From Knoellia sp031844405 (lineage in GTDB: Bacteria; Actinomycetota; Actinomycetes; Actinomycetales; Dermatophilaceae): a DNA stretch of 64,000 bases. Under the pieces are notes generated by a model. It worked only from the letters and a program-made list of their open reading frames with translations. It was not told the origin of the DNA and did no database searches. Position numbers and translations under genes: made by a program. Location of the stretch: assembly GCA_031844405.1 (NCBI GenBank), contig JAUZVC010000002.1, positions 186,001 through 250,000 on the forward strand. Reading direction: 5' to 3'. Of this stretch, positions 24,997 to 31,261 are shown piece by piece (the stretch's first letter is position 1; the number at the start of each line of letters is the position of its first letter).

Positions 24997-25820
24997 TCCT
25001 CCTCGCGGTCTCGCTCATCGTCATCGCGTTCGCCCTGTGGCCGGTGCGAGATGCGGTGGGGCCGGGCCCTGGGGCTGCCCCTCGTTCGAGACCTCCGCAG
25101 AGACGCCCGGGGCTCGCCGAAGGCGCAGGAGTCGGTGGGTCCTCCGACATCGCGGTGGGTCGCGCGTCCGCGGCCGATGGGACGGCTGGAGTCGCCGCCG
25201 ACGTCGATCCCGGACACGTGGTTCATCGCGTGCGGCGGCTGCTGCGTCGCGACGTGCGCCTCGGTCGGCCCCGGGAGGGCTGGACCGCTGACTTTGCCGA
25301 GCTCGCCGCCGTGGGGCTCGACGCGGGGCTGCCGTCCGCTCAGGCAGCCGTGCTGGCCTGCGCGGTCGGGGCCTCGACCCGGCCCGAGATGCAGGCGCTC
25401 GCAGACCGGCTCGTCGAGGTCGACGCCGAGGGTGGCGCCGTCGGCGACTGTCTCGCGCAAGGTGCGGAGGGCGACCCGGACCTGCGCTTCCTCGCGGCGT
25501 CGTGGCAGCTCACCGCCGAGTTCGGGGTGGCGGCCGCCCCCGCGGCCCGGACGGCGGCGCGGGTGCTGCGCGAGCGGGCCGCCGCCGAGGAACGCCGCGC
25601 CGTTCTGGCGGCGGGTCCGCGGGCGTCGATGTGGCTGCTCACCCTTCTCCCGCTGTGCGGTCCGGCCGTGGCGCTGCTTCTCGGGCTCCCCGTCGACGAG
25701 GTCTACAGCGGAGGAGCCGCGCTCGCGTCGGCGATGACGGGACTGCTCCTCACGTGCGCCGGTTGGCTGTGGTCGAGACGTCTGCTGCTCCGGGCGGTCC
25801 GGCCGGCCCGGGTCCGATGA
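24993..25820 (+). CDS. tadB: TadB-like membrane platform protein (T2SSF domain)
   Basis: 275 residues. An N-terminal membrane helix (about 2-18) is followed by a charged linker, the T2SSF helical domain (ELAAVGLDAGLPSAQAAVLAC, GAEGDPDLRFLAASWQLTAE, AARVLRERAAAEERRAVLAAG) and two C-terminal helices (about 212-230 and 240-260). This is the inner membrane platform on which the TadA ATPase acts. The gene overlaps tadA (GTGA) and tadC (ATGA). The linker region, about residues 25-70, is rich in Arg, Pro and Gly and probably disordered. Confidence 0.88.
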   Translation: MILLAVSLIVIAFALWPVRDAVGPGPGAAPRSRPPQRRPGLAEGAGVGGSSDIAVGRASAADGTAGVAADVDPGHVVHRVRRLLRRDVRLGRPREGWTADFAELAAVGLDAGLPSAQAAVLACAVGASTRPEMQALADRLVEVDAEGGAVGDCLAQGAEGDPDLRFLAASWQLTAEFGVAAAPAARTAARVLRERAAAEERRAVLAAGPRASMWLLTLLPLCGPAVALLLGLPVDEVYSGGAALASAMTGLLLTCAGWLWSRRLLLRAVRPARVR

Positions 25821-26395
25821 CGCTCGCGGCCGGACTCGGCCTCCTCGTGCTCGCGTTCATCCTGTGGCCACCACGACCCGGCGAGGCCCCGAGGGTTCGT
25901 GTGGAGGACGGCGACTCGGCCGACGGCGGGTCGATCGGTCCGGAAGCTCGACGCCCCGCGCCGAGCCTCGACGAGGCGGCCGATGCGCTTGTGCTCTGTG
26001 CCCTGGCGATGCGGTCCGGGCTGGGTCCGGTCGAGGCCCTCGAGGCGGTGGCCCGCCACGTCCCGGCGTCCGTCGGTCACGACCTCCGGGTCGTCGCGAG
26101 CGCACACCGGTGGGGTCAGGACTCGCGGACCGCGTGGTCCCACGTCGGTGGTGGGTGGGAGGCGGCGTCGTTCGCCTGGCAGGCGGCGGAGCGTTCCGGC
26201 GCCGCTCCCGCGGGTGTGGTGCTCGCGGCCGCCGAACGCATGCGTGGTCAGGAGACCGCGCGCGTCGAGGCGGCGGTCCAGCGCGCCGGAGTGCTCCTCG
26301 TCCTGCCGCTCGGTGCGTGCTTCCTCCCCGGCTTCGTCGGCACGACCGTCGTCCCGGTCGTCCTCCACCTCGCGAAGGCATCGCTCGGCGGCTGA
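25817..26395 (+). CDS. tadC: TadC-like membrane platform protein (T2SSF domain)
   Basis: 192 residues, short for the family. One N-terminal helix (AAGLGLLVLAFILWP), a charged linker and the T2SSF core: DEAADALVLCALAMRSGLGP, WEAASFAWQAAERSGAAPAG, AAERMRGQETARVEAAVQRA, then a C-terminal helix pair ending LPGFVGTTVVPVVLHLAKA. Second platform subunit of the Flp pilus, partner of TadB. ATGA overlap with tadB. A 158-bp space follows before the pilin gene, enough for a separate promoter so that pilin can be made in excess. Confidence 0.86.
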   Translation: MTLAAGLGLLVLAFILWPPRPGEAPRVRVEDGDSADGGSIGPEARRPAPSLDEAADALVLCALAMRSGLGPVEALEAVARHVPASVGHDLRVVASAHRWGQDSRTAWSHVGGGWEAASFAWQAAERSGAAPAGVVLAAAERMRGQETARVEAAVQRAGVLLVLPLGACFLPGFVGTTVVPVVLHLAKASLGG

Positions 26396-26553
26396 GCCGC
26401 CGTCCGGTGGTGGCCATGAGGTTCTCCACACCCCGCGTTCCGTGACGAGCTCGTCCACAGGTCGCCGTCGTCGGACTGGTGGCCGACCTGCGCCTCCGCT
26501 GGACTCGAGGTCGAGACGGGGGAGCCACCCCGTCATGACCAAGGAGACGAACA

Positions 26554-26748
26554 GTGACACACCGTGTTTCGCGCCGTTGGGCGCACCTGAGAGCCCGTGC
26601 CGAGGCCGGCATGACGACGGCGGAGTACGCCGTCGGGACCCTGGCCGCGTGCGCGTTCGCAGCCGTCCTCATGCTCGTGGTGAAGTCAGGGCCGGTGAAG
26701 TCCGCGCTGGCCAAGGTCATCACCGCCGCACTCGGCACGGGGACGTGA
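26554..26748 (+). CDS. flp: DUF4244 Flp-type pilin
   Basis: 64 residues. Basic leader RRWAHLRARAEAG followed by MTTAEYAVGTLAACAFAAVL: the Gly before Met, the Glu at +5 and the Tyr at +6 are the class III prepilin pattern, so cleavage should occur after Gly20. The hydrophobic helix continues to about residue 45 and a short tail ends the protein. This is the DUF4244 family, the presumed major pilin of actinobacterial Tad loci. AAGGAG stands seven bases before the GTG at 26554. No prepilin peptidase (TadV/CpaA) gene is in this operon. Confidence 0.88.
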   Translation: MTHRVSRRWAHLRARAEAGMTTAEYAVGTLAACAFAAVLMLVVKSGPVKSALAKVITAALGTGT

Positions 26749-27104
26749 CGCGAGCCCGTCGTCGCGAGGCCGGCATGGTCACGGCCGAGATCGCCGTGGC
26801 CCTGCCGGCCCTCATCCTCGTCCTCGTGCTCGCCCTGGCCGCGGTGGCGACGGCGACCGACCACGTGCGGTGCGTCGACGCCGCCCGAACCGGCGCCCGG
26901 CTCCTCGCACGCGGTGAGCCGCTCGACGCCGTCCGACGCGATGTCGCGAGGCAGGCGCCGGAGGGCGCGCGCATCACTCTCGAGACCGGGGCGGACGCCG
27001 TGCGCGTCGAGGTCGTCTCCGAGCCCCCGCCCGTCCTCCGTCGTCTTGGTGTCCACGCGCGGCCCCGTGGCGTGGCGCACGCCGTGCCGGAGAGCGCGTC
27101 GTGA
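26745..27104 (+). CDS. tadE: TadE family minor pilin
   Basis: 119 residues. A short basic leader ends in Gly and is followed by MVTAEIAVALPALILVLVLA, with Glu at +5 as in class III prepilins, then a globular region with one Cys (HVRCVDAARTGARLLARG). TadE-like pseudopilins assist Flp pilus assembly. Overlaps the DUF4244 pilin gene (GTGA) and the next gene (GTGA), so all three are coupled. Location: membrane and pilus base. Confidence 0.88.
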   Translation: MTRARRREAGMVTAEIAVALPALILVLVLALAAVATATDHVRCVDAARTGARLLARGEPLDAVRRDVARQAPEGARITLETGADAVRVEVVSEPPPVLRRLGVHARPRGVAHAVPESAS

Positions 27105-27466
27105 CCCGTCGGGACGAGCGAGGTTCCGGGACGGTGCTCGTCACGGCGGGCGTGGCGGTCCTCCTCGTCCTCGGCCTTGCCGGACTCCAGGTCGGCGCCG
27201 CGGCCAGTGCGGCCCACCGGGCTCGGTCGGCTGCCGACCTGTCGGCCCTTGCTGCCGCGACCGCCCGGCAGGACGGACGCACCGACCCGTGTGGTCGCGC
27301 GGAGCTGCTGGCCGTCCGCAACGCGGCCCGGGTCGTCGACTGCCGCATGGGAGCGGACGACTCCGTGCTCGTGCAGGTGACGACGGACCTCGACCTCGCC
27401 TGGCCGGGGCTGCCTCGCACGGCGACCGCCTCTGCCCGCGCCGGTCCGCAGGACTCCCGGCCATAG
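27101..27466 (+). CDS. Rv3654c-like TadE-related secreted protein
   Basis: 121 residues: RRDERGSGTVLVTAGVAVLL forms a prepilin-like leader and helix but lacks the Glu at +5, then VGAAASAAHRARSAADLSAL and a C-terminal part with two Cys (TDPCGRAELL and VVDCRMGADD). This is the helicase/secretion neighbourhood TadE-like protein (Rv3654c type). Last gene of the Tad operon. The hairpin at 27481-27529 ends the transcript against the convergent gene. Confidence 0.86.
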   Translation: MTRRDERGSGTVLVTAGVAVLLVLGLAGLQVGAAASAAHRARSAADLSALAAATARQDGRTDPCGRAELLAVRNAARVVDCRMGADDSVLVQVTTDLDLAWPGLPRTATASARAGPQDSRP

Positions 27467-27480
27467 GTCCGGAGGGATGT

Positions 27481-27529
27481 GGTGGGGTCGTGCTCCGGGG
27501 CGAAAGGGACGACCCCACCCGGGTGGTCC
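27481..27529. terminator. Hairpin between the Tad operon and the convergent membrane gene
   Basis: GGTGGGGTCGT (27481-27491) and ACGACCCCACC (27519-27529) form a perfect 11-bp stem with a 27-base loop that holds a smaller CCGGGGCG element. Position between convergent genes supports a bidirectional terminator. Confidence 0.7.
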
Positions 27530-27556
27530 CGGGCGGGGTCGCGGAGTCTGGCGGGG

Positions 27557-28153
27557 TCAGGCGCGCGGTTCGCGCGGTGTCTCCCGGGTCGGCTCGACAT
27601 CGGAGCGTTGCACATCCGTGCGCTGGACCTCCGTGCGGTCGGTACCGGACCGGTCGATGTCGGGCCGGTCGGCGCCAGTGCGGTCGACGCCGGAGCGCTC
27701 GGCGTTCTGGGCCTCGGCGATCTCGGCGCGGCGACGGGCCTCCTCGGTCGAGAGGTGCTGCTCCTCGACGCGCTCGTCCGCCTCGCGGCGGAGCGTGGCG
27801 GTCTCGTACTCGCGGCGCTCGCGCTCCTCGGCGAGCTGGCGCTCGCGCTGGGCGAACTCCTCCTGCACGCGGCGCTCGTCGTCGACCCGACGCTGCTCGG
27901 CGAGGGCTGCCTGCTCCTTGGCCTCGCGGCGGCGACGCGAGCTGCGGCGGAACCCGCCACGCATGAGCGCCCATCCGAGCCAGAAGACGGTGATGACCGC
28001 GGCGCCGGTGATGAGCAGGGCGAGTGGCGGCAGGCTGACGGTGCCGTTGAGCACGTCGATGTCGACACCGTCGGTCAGCGCACGGGTCCCCTCGAAGAGG
28101 AGGATGCCGGCGGCGACGGCGAGCAGGACGAGGATGAGTCCGAGGATGATCAC
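27557..28153 (-). CDS. Two-helix membrane protein with coiled-coil and repeat tail
   Basis: 198 residues. Two membrane helices (1-20 and 44-66) enclose a short loop, weakly like LapA-domain proteins. A highly charged coiled coil follows (about 75-150, RRREAKEQAALAEQRRVDDE and similar), and the last 45 residues are imperfect repeats of the type DRTGAD, DRPDID, DRSGTD, DRTEVQ, QRTDVQ. The repeats look like recent slippage and are rich in Arg/Asp. The ATG at 28153 is preceded by TAGCCTCGCTGGCG on this strand, fitting a leaderless start. Function unknown. Confidence 0.75.
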   Translation of the reverse strand: MIILGLILVLLAVAAGILLFEGTRALTDGVDIDVLNGTVSLPPLALLITGAAVITVFWLGWALMRGGFRRSSRRRREAKEQAALAEQRRVDDERRVQEEFAQRERQLAEERERREYETATLRREADERVEEQHLSTEEARRRAEIAEAQNAERSGVDRTGADRPDIDRSGTDRTEVQRTDVQRSDVEPTRETPREPRA

Positions 28154-28220
28154 GCCAGCGAGGCTAGCGCGGCGGAGCGGCCTTGGGCCCTCCCAGCCGC
28201 ATGGCTCCTGAGGAACGCGC

Positions 28221-28322
28221 AGGTCAGCCGGGTCGGCCAGGGCAGCGGAGAGTACGGAGGTCAGCCGGGACGGCCAGGTCAGCGGAGGGCACGCAGGTTG
28301 AAAGCATGCAGGTCAGCCGGGG
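28221..28322 (-). repeat. Short direct-repeat array at the 3' end of the helicase gene
   Basis: AGGTCAG occurs at 28221, 28258, 28276 and 28310, three times continuing as AGGTCAGCCGGG, with CGGCCAGG between copies. The last copy includes the helicase stop codon, so the array consists of partial duplications of that gene's 3' end. Spacings are 37, 18 and 34 bp, too irregular and too short for a CRISPR. Confidence 0.6.
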
Positions 28323-30604
28323 CGCGACATGAGCACGACGTCGAGCAGTCGCACGGCGCGGTCCTTGTCGAGCGGCTCGTTGCCGTTGCCGCACTTCGGC
28401 GACTGCACGCACGACGGACATCCGCGCTCGCACCGGCACCGGGCGATGGCGTCCCGCGTCGCCTCGACCCACTCCCCGAACGCCGTGTGGGCACGCTCGG
28501 CGAAGCCCGCGCCGCCGGGGTAGCCGTCGTAGACCATGATCGTCGGCAGCCCGGTGTCGGGGTGCTGGTCGGTCGATACCCCGCCGACGTCCCACCGGTC
28601 CGAGGTCGCGACGAGCGGCAGCATCCCGATCGCAGCGTGCTCGGCGGCGTGCGCGGCTCCGGGCACCTGTGCCTCGTCGATGCCTGCGGCCTCGAGCAGG
28701 TCGAGCGGCATGGTCCACCAGACGCCGCGCGTGACGAGCGAGCGCTCGGGCAGGTCCAGCTGGTGCGTCCCGAGGACCTCGCCCGACGGCAGCCGCCGCA
28801 TGAACGACGTCACCTGGCTCGTCACCCTCACCGAGCCGTAGCAGACCTCGACCTCGCCCCACTGGAGCGTGCGCTGCGCCCCGAGGATCTCGAACGAGCT
28901 GCGCGACTGCGCGTGGGTGCTCCAGCCGGGGTCGCCGCGGACGACGGTCGCCGTCGCCGAGTCGAGGTCGAGGTCGGTGACGACGAACGGGTCGCCCTGG
29001 TGCACGTGCACGGCGCCGGTGTGGACCTGCGAATGCGCCGACGCCTCGTCGATCGTGCCGAGCACCCGACCGCTGCGGCGCTCCACGATCGAGACCACCT
29101 CGGTCGTGCCGCGGAGGTTGACATGGTCGCCGGGCCGGTCGTCGCGCGCCCAGAACCACCCCGTCGGCCGCCGTCGCAGGATCCCGCGCTCGACGAGCAG
29201 GTCGACGACGCCCCGGGCGCCTGTCCCGAACATCGGCAGGTCGGCCTCGGTGAGCGGCAGCTCGTGGGCAGCCGCCGCCAGATGGGGCGCGAGCACGTGC
29301 GGGTTGCCGGGGTCCATGACGGTCGACTCCACGGGGACCCCGAAGATCGCCTCCGGATGGCCGAGGAGGTAGGTGTCGAGCGGGTCGTCGGCTGCGATGA
29401 ACATCGCCAGTGACTCCCGACCCGACCGTCCGGCACGCCCGGCCTGCTGCCACACGCTGGCGCGCCGACCCGGCCACCCGGCCATGAGCACGGCGTCCAG
29501 CCCGCTGATGTCGACGCCCAGCTCGAGCGCGTTGGTCGCCGCGAGGCCACGGAGCTCACCCTCGCGCAACGCGCGTTCGAGCTCGCGCCGCTCCTGCGGG
29601 AGATAGCCACCCCTGTATGCCGCGACCGTCGCCTCGGGAGTCCCGCCGACCTGCCCCAGCCGGCGCCGCGCCGACGACGCGAGCGCCTCGACGCCGGCCC
29701 GGCTCCTGGCGAACGCCAGGGTCTGGACATCCCGGTCGACGAGCTCGGCGAGCAACTCCGCGGCCTCGGTCGTGGCCGACCGCCGGGTGTCGTCCACCGT
29801 CGGCGGCTCCCACAGGGCGAAGGTGAGCGCCTCGCGAGGTGAGCCGTCGACCTCGACGGGAGTGACCGGCATACCGATGAGGCGGGACGCATGTGCGGCA
29901 GGTGAGCTCACGGTGGCCGAGGCGAGGACGAAGGTCGGCTGCGACCGGTAGCGGCCGGTGACGCGGCGCAGCCGTCGCAGCACCGAGGCGACGTGCGACC
30001 CGAAGACACCCCGGTAGATGTGGCACTCGTCGACGACGACATGCGTGAGCGACCGCAGGAACGCGGACCAGTGCTGGTGGCCCGGCAGGAGCGAGTGGTG
30101 GAGCAGGTCGGGGTTGGTGAGGACGACGTTGGCGTGGTCGCGGATCCAGCGGCGCTCGTCGACCGGCGTGTCGCCGTCGTAGGTCGCGGCGCGCACGCCC
30201 GGGATGGCGAGTGACTCGATCCGGGCGAGCTGGTCGGCGGCGAGGGCCTTGGTGGGCGCGATGTAGAGGATGGTGGCACCCCGACCGGTCGGTGCCGCGA
30301 GTCCGTCGACGACCGCTGACAGGGCCGGGACGAGGTAGCCGAGACTCTTGCCCGACGCGGTGCCGGTCGACAGGACGACGTGCGACCCGGAGTGCGCGAG
30401 GTCCATCGCCTCGCGCTGGTGGGACCACGGCCGGGCGATGCCGCTGCCCGTGAGACTGGCGATCACGGGCGGCGCGACCCAGCCGGGCCAGTCGGACATC
30501 TGCGCAGGTCGCGCGGGTAGGCGCTCCACGTGGCGCAGCCGCCCACTGCGGTCACCGGCCGCCAGTGCGGCAAGAATCGCGGTGGGCTCGGCAGATGGCG
30601 GCAT
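28313..30604 (-). CDS. DECH-box superfamily 2 helicase (helicase/secretion neighbourhood)
   Basis: 763 residues. Helicase motifs: Q-like RPWSHQREAMDLAHSG, Walker A STGTASGKS, DECH in HVVVDECHIYRGVFG, LASAT, and the second RecA domain with AATNALELGVDISGLDAVL and WQQAGRAGRSGRES. A C-terminal DUF1998-type domain ends with four Cys (ARCRCERGCPSCVQSPKCGNG), a zinc site. This is the DEAH/DECH helicase long known beside actinobacterial Tad genes; related proteins act in DNA repair. I start at ATG 30604 because TACCGT lies seven bases before it (leaderless); GTG 30634 is possible. Role with the pilus is unproven. Confidence 0.93.
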   Translation of the reverse strand: MPPSAEPTAILAALAAGDRSGRLRHVERLPARPAQMSDWPGWVAPPVIASLTGSGIARPWSHQREAMDLAHSGSHVVLSTGTASGKSLGYLVPALSAVVDGLAAPTGRGATILYIAPTKALAADQLARIESLAIPGVRAATYDGDTPVDERRWIRDHANVVLTNPDLLHHSLLPGHQHWSAFLRSLTHVVVDECHIYRGVFGSHVASVLRRLRRVTGRYRSQPTFVLASATVSSPAAHASRLIGMPVTPVEVDGSPREALTFALWEPPTVDDTRRSATTEAAELLAELVDRDVQTLAFARSRAGVEALASSARRRLGQVGGTPEATVAAYRGGYLPQERRELERALREGELRGLAATNALELGVDISGLDAVLMAGWPGRRASVWQQAGRAGRSGRESLAMFIAADDPLDTYLLGHPEAIFGVPVESTVMDPGNPHVLAPHLAAAAHELPLTEADLPMFGTGARGVVDLLVERGILRRRPTGWFWARDDRPGDHVNLRGTTEVVSIVERRSGRVLGTIDEASAHSQVHTGAVHVHQGDPFVVTDLDLDSATATVVRGDPGWSTHAQSRSSFEILGAQRTLQWGEVEVCYGSVRVTSQVTSFMRRLPSGEVLGTHQLDLPERSLVTRGVWWTMPLDLLEAAGIDEAQVPGAAHAAEHAAIGMLPLVATSDRWDVGGVSTDQHPDTGLPTIMVYDGYPGGAGFAERAHTAFGEWVEATRDAIARCRCERGCPSCVQSPKCGNGNEPLDKDRAVRLLDVVLMSRPG

Positions 30605-30720
30605 GGGGGTTACGGTAATGCCGTGCACGGACACCGCTGCCCGCTCGATGGGCCGCGCTCGGGCGCGGAGCCGGGACCATCCGGACGTCGAACGGCGGAG
30701 GAAACAAGGAGCATGACGAA

Positions 30721-31092
30721 GTGAAGCTGAGTGTCTCGATGACCGAGCGCGATGACGTCGTCATCGTCACGGTCGCTGGTGAGGTCGACGTCTACACGGC
30801 GCCGCAGCTGCGGTCCGCCCTCGAGGAACGCCTCGCCGCCGGTCAGAACAAGATCGTCGTCGACCTCCAGGGCGTCGCGTTCATCGACTCCACCGGGCTC
30901 GGTGTGCTCGTCGGCCAGCTCAAGGCCCTGCGCAAGGTCGACGGGAGCCTGCGCATCGTGTGCTCCGATGAGCGGATCCTGCGTCTTCTGGCGATCACCG
31001 GCCTCGACCAGATCCTCCCGCTGCACGACAGCGTCGACGCCGCGCTCGTGGCGGTCGACGAGGACGCGGCCGACCCCGGCGTCACCGTCTGA
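30721..31092 (+). CDS. bldG: BldG-like anti-sigma factor antagonist (STAS)
   Basis: 123 residues, one STAS domain. VAGEVDVYTAPQLRSALEER and FIDSTGLGVLVGQLKALRKV carry the phosphorylatable Ser57; RIVCSDERILRLLAITGLDQ follows. Close to Streptomyces BldG in sequence as I recall it and in position (helicase upstream, H+-PPase downstream). In its unphosphorylated form it should bind an anti-sigma factor and free a sigma factor. No RsbW-like kinase gene is adjacent here. GTG at 30721 has AAGGAG nine bases before it. A three-codon ORF (ATG ACG AAG TGA, 30713-30724) overlaps the start codon and may couple initiation. Confidence 0.88.
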   Translation: MKLSVSMTERDDVVIVTVAGEVDVYTAPQLRSALEERLAAGQNKIVVDLQGVAFIDSTGLGVLVGQLKALRKVDGSLRIVCSDERILRLLAITGLDQILPLHDSVDAALVAVDEDAADPGVTV

Positions 31093-31141
31093 CCTCGGGG
31101 TTCGTCCCCGCGGGCGACGGACGCCCCTGAGGCGTGAGAGC

Positions 31142-31192
31142 AGTCACAACCGGGTCCCGGACCTTCTTGTGACTTGAGTCACCGGGTAAGGT
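31142..31192 (+). promoter_or_regulatory. Candidate hppA promoter with AGTCACAA palindrome
   Basis: AGTCACAA (31142-31149) and TTGTGACT (31167-31174) form an 8-bp inverted repeat, and a third AGTCAC follows. TAAGGT at 31187-31192 fits an actinobacterial -10. A transcript from about 31199 would have a leader of about 60 bases before the hppA ATG. Confidence 0.35.
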
Positions 31193-31261
31193 CCACCCCG
31201 CGCCTGCCTGTGGGCATTCGGTCCCGGGCCTCGACGGCGCGCACCCGTCAAGGAGGATGGA

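Noticed and set aside
28221..28322. Possible CRISPR array
   Set aside because: Repeat core only 7-12 bp, irregular spacing, spacers are homologous to each other, no cas genes.
22993..29622. Octamer gap as proof of recent transfer of the tad locus
   Set aside because: A gap of this length is not significant for 45 intervals, and the locus is a conserved actinobacterial neighbourhood with normal codon use.
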